From CAYXVF01 sp964468125 (GTDB taxonomy: Bacteria; Myxococcota; XYA12-FULL-58-9; CAYXVF01), in contig CAYXVF010000024.1 in the NCBI GenBank assembly GCA_964468125.1, positions 1 through 63,274 on the forward strand: DNA of 63,274 nucleotides, given 5' to 3'. The position numbers and the translations under genes are program-made. Positions 18,701 to 26,406 of this stretch are shown in pieces. The notes beneath the pieces are model-generated. The model searched no databases, was not told where the DNA came from, and saw only the letters and a program-made list of their open reading frames with translations. Positions within the stretch are counted from its first letter, which is position 1; each line of letters opens with the position of its first letter.

Positions 18701-19642
18701 GGCCCCCTCGACGATCTCAGCATGCGCGGCGACGTGAGAGCGGATCGCGCCCGTTACACCCGCAACGTCGACCTCACGGCGATCATTCCCCGCCGGCGCA
18801 GCTCCGGCCTCCAGGTGCCCGCCATCGAGCCGAGCGAGGTCATCGACTTGGCGGTCAAGCTACGTGCAGACGACGGGCTCTTCATCAACAACAACGTCCT
18901 GGACGCTGAGTTTCGTGCAGATCTGACCGTGACCGGCACGACCAATCGCGTCGGGTTGCTCGGCACGGTCACGCCGCTCGAGGCAAAAGCCCGCTACGCG
19001 GGCAATCTCTTCACCTTGGAGCGCGGCAGCATCGACTTCACAGAGGAGTACGAGCTCTTCGCGCGCTTCAATCTTCGCGCAAAGACTAAGGCGTGCGGCA
19101 TGGACATCGCAGTCGACGTCTTCGGAGACTCCGAGTCCTACAATCTCTCGCCGACGGGGACCGACGAAACGGGCCCAGTGGCACCGCAGGACGTTCTCAT
19201 CTGCTTGCAGTTCGGCTCTCGGATCCGAGACTTCGGCTCGGACGGATCGCCGGTCGCGTCCGCGACGGTCACCGGCGTCAACGACGAGCTTGCCGCCGCC
19301 GCCAGCGGCCTGGACGCACTCTGGACTGTTTCCGGACTCGATGATCGGGTGCGCGAGGTCCTGCCGATCGATGAGGTGCGCATCACGAACGCCTGGTCAC
19401 CGCAGGCGGGAGGCATTCGCCCGCGACTCGTGCTCGGAAAGGACATCGGTGAGGCGGTTCGCCTTCAGTACTGGCAGTCGATCATCGAGCAGAGCCCGGA
19501 AGAAGCCTATCAAGCGTTGAGCGTGCAATATGCCCTCTCGAAGAACGCCACGCTGGAAGGCACCTGGCTGTCGGAGTATCAAGCGAACGTTCCGGTCACC
19601 GACCTCGGTCTCGATTTGAGACTCAGATGGGAGCTGCGCTAG
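15737..19642 (+). CDS. tamB: TamB / DUF490-family translocation and assembly module protein
   Basis: 1301-residue envelope protein. It starts at GTG with one N-terminal transmembrane anchor (about 5-24), continues with over 1,000 residues of repeating short beta strands (LSG/RLSG-type and GxxRLGG-type repeats) expected to form the long lipid-conducting groove of AsmA-like/TamB proteins, and ends in the conserved TamB C-terminal domain (about 1000-1301, with VDVFGDSESYNLSP and a terminal RLRWELR). In the family it spans the periplasm from the inner membrane to an Omp85 partner. That partner is the next gene, 6 nt downstream, so the two are co-translated. Confidence 0.93.
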   Translation: MWRKTLIIVAIFAGIVAGILLGLTSERVADNLRQRLILTARSAYGLDLEMERLRLRFLPLGVDVEGVRIRRPEQNEDWIRLHRASARIRPWPSSAGSIVIESLQADGLYFDARQMGAGTEDDRASPADLRVDVRDVGVWNAQLVVGLPNGDVNLREVDLQMTPRSRGGREVELRVGRGVLTLEEDVIDLEARMRADFEGTVDRPESLELTYARVDLPQLALIAEGSSRLDLAIPEVDVRVGARIELERIRELVSGLPELSGSARPAVRLSGPVTAPEIRLELESEDVRVARRDVGDVSVDAVYAGTAVIVESFEVRHPRGGRVTGSGRIGLDDGYPVSADARLHDALLEEILNSAGVEGAWVRMVLNSDVRATGTLSPFGVEVALDGGVERFEVLDASYRFTDAQRMLVLESVPLTGRAAITDSMVMVNGLSLGPPENRFDVEGMLHYDDGLDLRVRSERADLAWFGPIAGVPFTGVGPLAASVEGPYKSPVVSATTEIAELSILDYAVGDSKATLIFENPVLDLDRVTINRPTGGKLSGAGRLSFIDGEVLVEAAADIDDAEVGAAMRDLKLPPELASRVRSVGRGRLVLGGSLAEPEGVVHVESGRATFDGVAMGAMNLEVGFGTGAEKLWVEVELKRPSSVIDIRTAFLPDDTISVRGDVANIAIENLRELLGGADLSGTLSGRFNLAGPPEKVTGTATAQIQSFAALGGVFGTTKIRAKVTGGEAEVTGSLLEGDLLADGRVRLSGKWPYNLSSTFRGLDPTRIVSFGPSVKSSATGSFFSQGTVFEPSKAMADFRIDDWTITIAGESLKAMRTVNVQWIDQTLVVPEAAFSGPDVRLVVAGTVPLDAPMRLKVYGDGSLNALALVSNRVNRGRGKSTFGLEVGGTLIEPTFNGELTVENGELALRGATDQATNINARVVFNGAAANLELARFNYGGGNVRLGGQLVFSQRLGTEVSLRADFERVRIRPSPGIDATLSGDLIMTGPLDDLSMRGDVRADRARYTRNVDLTAIIPRRRSSGLQVPAIEPSEVIDLAVKLRADDGLFINNNVLDAEFRADLTVTGTTNRVGLLGTVTPLEAKARYAGNLFTLERGSIDFTEEYELFARFNLRAKTKACGMDIAVDVFGDSESYNLSPTGTDETGPVAPQDVLICLQFGSRIRDFGSDGSPVASATVTGVNDELAAAASGLDALWTVSGLDDRVREVLPIDEVRITNAWSPQAGGIRPRLVLGKDIGEAVRLQYWQSIIEQSPEEAYQALSVQYALSKNATLEGTWLSEYQANVPVTDLGLDLRLRWELR

Positions 19643-19648
19643 CCACCA

Positions 19649-22600
19649 ATGGCACTCCTGGTGTTCTTGCTGGGCCTGGGCGCCACCTATGGCGACACGC
19701 TGAGTCCCTACCGCGGCCAGACCATCGTCGACATTCAGGTGGACGCCCCCCCGACGGAAAACGAAGACACCCTCGTCGAACTCCTCGGTCTCGAGATCGG
19801 CTATCTCCTGAACAACGACGACCTCGAGGTCGCCATCAAGCGCCTCTACGCCCTCGGGCGCTTCTCCGCGGTCGAAGTCTACGCGACCCGCCGAAGCGGG
19901 ACGATCTCGTTGCGCTTCGTCGTCACACCGATCGAGCGCCTGGGCACTCTGGAAATCAAAGGACTGAAGCTCGCGGACGAGAGTGCTCTGCGCGAGGCGC
20001 TGCGCTTCCGACGGGGCGCGGAAATCGATACGGCTACGGAACAACGGGTCGTGAAGCGCGCGCTCGAGCACCTCGACCGTGTCGGCTTTCCTAACGCCAC
20101 CGCTCAGATCGAGGTGATGTCGCGCGATCCCGGTGAGCCCGCCGACGCGCGCCTGGAAGTGGAAGAAGGCGATCCGGTTCGAATCGAGCGGTTGAGCTTT
20201 GTGGGCGACGTCCGCGCCAAGAGATGGATGCTCGATAACGCGATCGAGAGCGGAGAGAAGAAGATCCTCAATCGGATCACCCTTCAACGCGACCGGGAGC
20301 GACTGGTGGAGGCGTATCGCTCCCGAGGTTTCCTCACGGCACGGGTCTCCGAGCCGGAGGTGCGCGAGGCGCAGGGCGTCGCAACGGTGACCTTCGAGAT
20401 CCGAGCTGGCCCGCGGGTCGCGTTTCACATCGTGGGCAACACCGTCTTCGAGGACTGGGAGCTCGAGCGGTATTTGCCGCCGAAGGATGCCCCCCTCACG
20501 GACGGCGAAGTACGCGCGTTCGTCGAACGGATCGACGAAGCCTACACCCGCATCGGCCGTTACACGACCCGAGTCGACTACCGCGGCTACCGCGCCGGAA
20601 AAAACGATATCGCCCGCTACATCATCCGGATCGAAGAAGGTCCTCGCATGGAAGTGGTCGACATTCGCGTGCCCGGTGCGAAGGAGATCTCCGAAGCGAC
20701 GATTCTCGAAGAAATCCGGGTGCGATTGCGCAACGAGCTCGATGACGTGGGACTTCTCGACCGTTTGGGGCGCACGAGCCGCTGTCTCCTGAACACGGGG
20801 GCGGAAAGCCGGGACCGCGAGGTGTGCGAGCGCGAGCCCGTGCCCGCGGAACGGCGATGGGTGCCCACCATCTATGCTTCCGCGCTCGACTCCGTGTCCG
20901 GCGCCTACCAGAACCTCGGCTACCTGAAGGTGCAGGTGGGGCCGCCGGAGCTCGACGTAGACGGCACGGAGATCGCCATCACGATTCCCATCGTTGAGGG
21001 GCCACAAACCCGGATCCGATCGCTCAGCTTCGAGGGGAACCAAGCGTTTGAGTCTGCGGACCTCCTACTGAAGACCTACGAAGCAACCTCGGCGAAAGCG
21101 AGTCAGACCCCCGTCGAGCCCGGAGGTCCCTTCTCGCGCAACGGTGTCGAAGACGCTCGAATCGCCATGGTCCGCGCCTATCGCGACCAAGGCTACCTCT
21201 ACGGCCGGGTCTTCAGCGACATCGCCTACTCCGACGGCGGCGAGTGGGCGGAGGTGCGCTATCGCTTTGACGAGGGGCCGCAGGTGCGCATCAACCGCGT
21301 GCTCGTGCGTGGGAATCGCTACACGAACGAGAGCGTGATCCGTTCCCGCATCACCTTCCGCTCCGGCGACATCTACCGACTCGAGCAGGCGCTCTCCGAC
21401 CAACGCTCGATCAGCGAGCTCGGCGTGTTCAACACGGTGCGAGTTCGGCTCATCGACGAGAACCGTCCGGCGGAGAGCAAGGACCTGGTGGCGGAGGTCG
21501 TCGAAAGCAACCGGCAACCGATCGAGATCGCCCCGGGGATCTCCACCGCGGAAGGCCCTCGCATCCAGGCCTCCTACTCGCACATCAATCTGTTCGGGAC
21601 CGCGGGACAGCTGAGCATTCTCGCCAAGTTCAATCGCCAGGTGTTCTTCGGACTCTACGGCGATTTCTCGAGCGAGCTGCGCGACCGGTTCCGATCTTTC
21701 TCCGCCGCGGAACAGATTGAGCGCGTCTTGCAGGTGGGGCTGCGCTCTCCCCGCTACGTCAACCTCTTCTGGGAACCCACGCTGCGCACGGAGGTCGTGA
21801 CCGAACGAGACATCACCCTCTCTTACGATTACGACTCGGCCCGCTTCGTCTTTGGTGTCGATCTCCAGCCAACAAAGCGCTTGCGGGTCAGCCTCGCGCC
21901 GGAGGTTTCCTTAACGGACCTCACCTGCGCGAGCGTAGACACAGACTGTCTAGGTACCGCGCAGGGCGTCACCGGTGATTTTCGGCTGCAGAACGGCGAA
22001 CGTCAGGCGGTCAAGATCGGCCCTGCGATCACCTACGACGCGCGAGACAACCCCTTCTTCCCGACGTCTGGCTACCTGATCCAAGCGAATCTGGACTACT
22101 CGATCGGTCGCTCGCGGGAGAATCCGCAAGAGAACCGCGAGTTCACTCCCCAGTCATTCTGGCGGGGCGAGGCGATCTTCAGCACCTACTTCGCCCTCGG
22201 CTCGACCGTACTCGCCCTCGGCGCGCGCGCCGGCTACATCCGACCGGTGCAAAACGAGGTCCCGATCTTCGAGCGCTTCTTCCTTGGCGGCCGAACGACG
22301 CTGCGCGGTTTCCCGGAGCGGACACTCATTCCCGAGGACTGCCTGATCGTCCCCGCAGACGCCCCGGACGACGATGGCTGTCGAATCAAGACCCCGGAAG
22401 GCCAGGCTCCGCTGCCCCCTGGCGGCAACAGCTACGGCCTGCTGAAGGCCGAGCTTCGCGTCCCGGTCGTAGGTGCCGCGAGCATCGGGTTCTTCGTCGA
22501 TTCGGGCAATCTCTGGTTCGATTTCCCTGCGAGGAGCGAGTTGCGCCTCCGGACGACCCTCGGCAGCGGCCTGCGCTACAACACGCCGGTCGGACCGCTC

Positions 22601-22687
22601 GCCCTAGACGTCGGCATCAACCCCGACCGCCGAGAGGAAGCGGGCGAAGGGCGTTGGAGTCTCCACTTTACGGTGGGGGTGTTCTAG
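19649..22687 (+). CDS. Omp85-family outer-membrane protein (TamA/BamA-like) with about seven POTRA domains
   Basis: 1012 residues with an N-terminal export segment (about 1-16). By eye there are seven POTRA-like units starting near residues 20, 95, 174, 254, 331, 451 and 543, most ending in an (E/A)G-P step. POTRA 5 carries a Cys-containing insertion around 360-400. The C-terminal 16-stranded barrel (about 625-1012) includes the conserved LRGF at 885-888 and ends in Phe, the usual barrel terminus. TamA normally has three POTRA domains and BamA five. Placement directly after tamB argues for the TAM partner role, although BamA function cannot be excluded. The last 20 nt overlap the convergent gene's 3' end. 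Confidence 0.92.
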   Translation: MALLVFLLGLGATYGDTLSPYRGQTIVDIQVDAPPTENEDTLVELLGLEIGYLLNNDDLEVAIKRLYALGRFSAVEVYATRRSGTISLRFVVTPIERLGTLEIKGLKLADESALREALRFRRGAEIDTATEQRVVKRALEHLDRVGFPNATAQIEVMSRDPGEPADARLEVEEGDPVRIERLSFVGDVRAKRWMLDNAIESGEKKILNRITLQRDRERLVEAYRSRGFLTARVSEPEVREAQGVATVTFEIRAGPRVAFHIVGNTVFEDWELERYLPPKDAPLTDGEVRAFVERIDEAYTRIGRYTTRVDYRGYRAGKNDIARYIIRIEEGPRMEVVDIRVPGAKEISEATILEEIRVRLRNELDDVGLLDRLGRTSRCLLNTGAESRDREVCEREPVPAERRWVPTIYASALDSVSGAYQNLGYLKVQVGPPELDVDGTEIAITIPIVEGPQTRIRSLSFEGNQAFESADLLLKTYEATSAKASQTPVEPGGPFSRNGVEDARIAMVRAYRDQGYLYGRVFSDIAYSDGGEWAEVRYRFDEGPQVRINRVLVRGNRYTNESVIRSRITFRSGDIYRLEQALSDQRSISELGVFNTVRVRLIDENRPAESKDLVAEVVESNRQPIEIAPGISTAEGPRIQASYSHINLFGTAGQLSILAKFNRQVFFGLYGDFSSELRDRFRSFSAAEQIERVLQVGLRSPRYVNLFWEPTLRTEVVTERDITLSYDYDSARFVFGVDLQPTKRLRVSLAPEVSLTDLTCASVDTDCLGTAQGVTGDFRLQNGERQAVKIGPAITYDARDNPFFPTSGYLIQANLDYSIGRSRENPQENREFTPQSFWRGEAIFSTYFALGSTVLALGARAGYIRPVQNEVPIFERFFLGGRTTLRGFPERTLIPEDCLIVPADAPDDDGCRIKTPEGQAPLPPGGNSYGLLKAELRVPVVGAASIGFFVDSGNLWFDFPARSELRLRTTLGSGLRYNTPVGPLALDVGINPDRREEAGEGRWSLHFTVGVF

Positions 22688-25055
22688 CGGCGCTGGCCCG
22701 TTCGGGCTCGTCGCGCTCGAGCTGCGCTGCGGCCTGCTCAGGCGGTGGGTTCAGGATTTCTCCCAGGTCTTCACCCTCCGCGCCGGCAACTGGTTTCTCA
22801 TCGGACTCGGGCAGGGTGACGTTCTCGCCTTCAATGTCGATGCTGATCTCCGAGGCGTCTTTCGGCAAGCCCTCGGTGGCGGTGCGGGCGAGCGCTGCGG
22901 CGAGGGGGAGCTGGTTCGCGAGAAGGTGGAACGCGCCGGCGATTTGCTCGGACGCCTTCGCCGGATCCTCTTGGTCTGAAGCGCGTCTGAGGAGCTCAAC
23001 GCTCTTGCGCGCAGTCGCAAACGCCTTGGTCTCTGCGCTCAGCGGTAGCTTGCGTCGCACGAGCGCGAGCAACGAGTCGTCGTTCAGGCCCTCGATCGGC
23101 CACAAGGGGGCGTCATCGAGGTCGTGTTGTAGACGATGGGCTTCGGCGAAGGTCTGCCAGAGAGTGTCGAGCTTTGCTGGATCCCGCACCGACTCTAGAA
23201 GCTGCTCGATTGCGGCGGGCCGGAGCTTTACCCGAATTTTCGACTCGGTCTTGCCTTTCTGTTTCGGACCGATGGGGAGCCCCAGGACTCGCGATCGCAC
23301 GAGGCCACCGAGCGTCTCGCAGTGACGTTCTAGGCGAGCCCGGCTGTCGTCGCAGCCCTTTGCGACCACCCCAAACGTGAGTAACCCGGCGAACGTGTCC
23401 GCCCGGAGCGAGCGATCTTCGAGCGAGTAGCTCCAATCGAGCGAAATCCCCGTGTCTTTGGTCCCATCTTCGTGCTGGGTCACCGTCCGGACCCGTCCCT
23501 CCGCGACCGAGCGCGATTGCGAGCGAGGGGTGGAGACCTCCCGATGACGAGCGTGTTTGCGATCGTTGATGGTCACGCCGTCCTGCTCCCCCCCGGTCTC
23601 CACGGTCGCGTTTTCGACGGTGTTCCCCCAGTCGATCCCCCAGCCGAAGACGTTGAACAGCTTGGAGGCACTTCGCCGAGTCGCGGTACGGACGCGATTG
23701 TCGTGAACCGCGATTCCCTCGCGTTCATCCTGCGCGAGCTGTTCCAGAAGACCGATGTCGATCGTGCGATACTCGCCCCGCGCATCGAACATCCGGTCGA
23801 AGGCGGCGGCTGCGCCTGGTTTCGACAGGTCGAAGGTCATGTCATAGAGTGTCAGGTGATCACCGATGTCGCGCTCGTGATACCCGCCCATCAGCGCTTT
23901 GGCGTGTCGGTTGAATGTCCGAATCTGCGGTGAAACCGCACGCTCCACGAGTTCGGCGCGATCCTGCATGGTCTCGAGCTCGTCCTCCGTTCCGGCAGAA
24001 AGGGCACGGGTCAGCCTCGAGATGATGCCCTCTGGATCGCGGCCCTTTTCGGCGGCCTTCGCGGCGCGGCGCACCTCGTCCTTGGCGCTCTTGGCGGCGT
24101 ACTCGATGATGCTGTCGTCGATGTGAAGCCCGATGCCGCCCTTCACCGCCCAGTCTTTCTCCGACTTCTGACGGCGCACGCCAATCCGCACCGACACCAG
24201 AGGGCCAAAGCCCGCTTCCACGTCGCCATAGACGTGGCCTCGAACCCCGCTGCTGAGCTCGAGCTGACCGTAGGGTCCCACGTCGGCGAAGAAATTGGCG
24301 ACGAGGCCCCCGATGCCCGGCAAGGGAGTGAGCGTCCCTTTGATTCCGCGGGTCGAGAACTCGGCGTCTTCTACGGCGATCTGCACTCGGCTCCCCGGTG
24401 GGAGGGCGCGCGCTTCCACCGAGTTCAAGCGCTTGACCGGAACGCTTTCGTCGTCCGCTCCCGGAACCCGTCCGGACGCCGATACGAAATCCATACCGCC
24501 GACACCGTCGTCATTCCCGTCGTAGACCAGCTTGTCCTGTTGGACCCAAGCACTCGTGACCACGTCCTTGGCGTGCCACGCTCGAATGGCACCGATCGCG
24601 CCGCTGACGTTCGGCAAGTTCGAGTCGGTCGCGCGAACATCCTCGAAGGTCTCGCGCTTGAAGAAGGGGTTGCGCGCCCCATCGCGCTCCGCAAGGGCGA
24701 GACTGCGCTCCCGGGCGTTCGACGACGGGTCCTCCGGGTCGTGCTCGAGTCGGGTCTGACTGCGTGGCCGCGGGCGTAGACGCCGATCGGCGATCACCGC
24801 GAACGGCGAGAGAACGCGCTTCGGCGGTGTATCCTTGGAGCTCGCGCCTTGGTCCGGCTGCGGTCCCTCGAGCGCCGGCGCCGTGTCCCGAAGGTGCTCC
24901 CACTCCTTCTCCCCCGGCTTTGCTCCGGCCGACCGAACCCAGTCTGGCAGCGACTTGAGCGCTCCGCGCTCGGCGGTCGGCTTGGTCTCCGGAATCTCCG
25001 AGTCGGAGGGCAACCCTTTGAAGTAACGGGCGGTTGGTCTCGGCTCGATCGGCAT
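22668..25055 (-). CDS. Large protein of unknown function
   Basis: 795 residues with no recognised family. The ATG at 25055 is preferred; an in-frame TTG lies at 25070. There is no signal peptide and no transmembrane helix. The first 120 residues are charged and low-complexity. Residues about 150-320 are beta-rich with alternating glycine (VGPYGQLELSSGVRGHVYGD) and contain an acidic YDGNDDGVGGMD stretch that could bind Ca2+. Residues 320-400 are helical and Lys/Ala-rich. Residues about 440-580 include FGWGIDWGNTVENATV. The last 200 residues are helical, and the tail is acidic and Pro-rich. It lies 107 nt downstream of a GAF-like gene in the same orientation and converges with the Omp85 gene, overlapping it by 20 nt. 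Confidence 0.75.
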   Translation of the reverse strand: MPIEPRPTARYFKGLPSDSEIPETKPTAERGALKSLPDWVRSAGAKPGEKEWEHLRDTAPALEGPQPDQGASSKDTPPKRVLSPFAVIADRRLRPRPRSQTRLEHDPEDPSSNARERSLALAERDGARNPFFKRETFEDVRATDSNLPNVSGAIGAIRAWHAKDVVTSAWVQQDKLVYDGNDDGVGGMDFVSASGRVPGADDESVPVKRLNSVEARALPPGSRVQIAVEDAEFSTRGIKGTLTPLPGIGGLVANFFADVGPYGQLELSSGVRGHVYGDVEAGFGPLVSVRIGVRRQKSEKDWAVKGGIGLHIDDSIIEYAAKSAKDEVRRAAKAAEKGRDPEGIISRLTRALSAGTEDELETMQDRAELVERAVSPQIRTFNRHAKALMGGYHERDIGDHLTLYDMTFDLSKPGAAAAFDRMFDARGEYRTIDIGLLEQLAQDEREGIAVHDNRVRTATRRSASKLFNVFGWGIDWGNTVENATVETGGEQDGVTINDRKHARHREVSTPRSQSRSVAEGRVRTVTQHEDGTKDTGISLDWSYSLEDRSLRADTFAGLLTFGVVAKGCDDSRARLERHCETLGGLVRSRVLGLPIGPKQKGKTESKIRVKLRPAAIEQLLESVRDPAKLDTLWQTFAEAHRLQHDLDDAPLWPIEGLNDDSLLALVRRKLPLSAETKAFATARKSVELLRRASDQEDPAKASEQIAGAFHLLANQLPLAAALARTATEGLPKDASEISIDIEGENVTLPESDEKPVAGAEGEDLGEILNPPPEQAAAQLERDEPERASAARTPPP

Positions 25056-25162
25056 GCGGCTCGCAGACAAATGGGCGAAGGAACGGAAAAGGGGCCTGGT
25101 CTATCGAGACTATCGCTGCTTCGTGGAATCTGTTGTGCGAAATCCCGGATTCTCCGTTTGGA

Positions 25163-25606
25163 TCACTCCACCAGCAGACGTCGGGTGTCGAGCACCGTGC
25201 CAATGGTCTCCCCCATCGCCTCGACAAGCTGCGCGCAGCCTTCGTCGAGGTCGTCCACCGCGACCAACCAGAGCGCCAGACTTGAACTCAGTGGCACCCG
25301 AACGCACCCTCGATCCGGCGGCGACTCTCCGTCAGGCAGACGGCCGCGTGCGCCGAGAACGCTGATCCAGCCCTTCCCTACCTCGTAGATGGCGGCGGTC
25401 TCCGCGCCGAGGGCCAAACCCACCTGCTCGGCCCACCACGGGCCCAAATCGTTGGAAGACAGCTTCTTCGGCAGCTCAGAGACAATCTGCCGGAGCCGTT
25501 CGCGACGACGCACAGGATCCTGAATGTGGCGGTCGAGATGGGCACGCACCGCATCCACGCCCTCAAAGAACTCTTTCAGCATGTGCCGCCATTCGCGTTG
25601 CCGCAT
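25163..25606 (-). CDS. GAF-like domain protein
   Basis: 147 residues. After a helical N-terminus (LKEFFEGVDAVRAHL...) the protein reads like a minimal GAF domain: LGAETAAIYEVGKGWISVLG, then VRVPLSSSLALWLVAVDDLDEG and a closing amphipathic helix. GAF domains bind small ligands or mediate dimerisation. A second ATG at 25582 is an equally possible start, and neither has a clear ribosome site. It lies upstream of the unknown 795-residue gene and is divergent from kdsB; their starts are 52 bp apart. Confidence 0.6.
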   Translation of the reverse strand: MRQREWRHMLKEFFEGVDAVRAHLDRHIQDPVRRRERLRQIVSELPKKLSSNDLGPWWAEQVGLALGAETAAIYEVGKGWISVLGARGRLPDGESPPDRGCVRVPLSSSLALWLVAVDDLDEGCAQLVEAMGETIGTVLDTRRLLVE

Positions 25607-25623
25607 GCACCGTGTTGTACGCC

Positions 25624-25652
25624 TTGACCGGAGTCGAACGCATCGCTAAAGC
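25624..25652 (+). promoter_or_regulatory. Predicted promoter of the kdsB-pyrG-kdsA operon (leaderless)
   Basis: TTGACC (25624-25629; 5 of 6 matches to the consensus -35), 17-bp spacer, TAAAGC (25647-25652), then 6 nt to the GTG start of kdsB. There is no room for a ribosome site, so the mRNA should begin at or beside the start codon. Confidence 0.5.
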
Positions 25653-25658
25653 GCCACG

Positions 25659-26399
25659 GTGGCGGTAGTGATCATTCCAGCCCGCCTCGAGGCGACGCGC
25701 TTGCCCGGCAAACCCCTCGCCGAGATCGGAGGCCTCCCCCTGATCGTTCGCGTCGCTCGACAAGCGCGAAAAGCCCGAGGAATCGAGCGTGTCGTGGTCG
25801 CGACGGACGCCGCTGAAATCGAGAACGCCTGTCGTGCCCACGAGGTCGACGCGGTGTGCACCCGCGACGACCATCCCTCAGGCACGGACCGTGTCGCCGA
25901 AGCGGCGGAAACGCTCCAAGCGACGGCGGTCATCAACGTTCAGGGAGACGAGCCCTTCGTCGACCCTCGAGATATTGAAGCGATTTCTCGCTCGCTCGCT
26001 GCAGGGGCACCGATCGTCTCGTTGCGCGCAGGGATCGACGACTTCGAGGAATACGAGAGCACGAGTGTGGTCAAGGTCGTCTGCAATGATCTCGATCATG
26101 CGCTCTATTTCTCCCGTGCGCCGATTCCGCACGGTTTGAGCGCGGAAACGATCAAAGGTCGCGCGTTCCGTCACATTGGGGTGTACGGATACGGTGCGGA
26201 CGCGCTAAAACAATGGACCCAGGCGCCCATGCATGCGCTCGAAAGAGCAGAGCGGCTCGAGCAGCTGCGTGCGATGGCGATGGGAATCCCCATCACTATG
26301 GTCGACGCCTACACGCGAGGTCGCGGGATCGACACCCCCGAGGATCTGGCGTGGGCACGAAAACGAGTCGAAGAGCTCGGCGAACGAGCTTTTCCGTGA
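25659..26399 (+). CDS. kdsB: KdsB, CMP-KDO synthetase
   Basis: 246-residue 3-deoxy-manno-octulosonate cytidylyltransferase, which activates KDO with CTP for the LPS inner core. Motifs visible are PARLEATRLPGKPL near the N-terminus, VATDAAEI, the Asp-containing DHPSGTDRVAEA, VNVQGDEPFVD, and SRAPIPH. The GTG start is fixed by the VVIIPAR opening typical of the family. It heads an operon with pyrG (8-nt gap) and kdsA. The pairing makes sense because pyrG supplies the CTP that KdsB consumes. Confidence 0.95.
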   Translation: MAVVIIPARLEATRLPGKPLAEIGGLPLIVRVARQARKARGIERVVVATDAAEIENACRAHEVDAVCTRDDHPSGTDRVAEAAETLQATAVINVQGDEPFVDPRDIEAISRSLAAGAPIVSLRAGIDDFEEYESTSVVKVVCNDLDHALYFSRAPIPHGLSAETIKGRAFRHIGVYGYGADALKQWTQAPMHALERAERLEQLRAMAMGIPITMVDAYTRGRGIDTPEDLAWARKRVEELGERAFP

Positions 26400-26406
26400 G
26401 GCAGTC

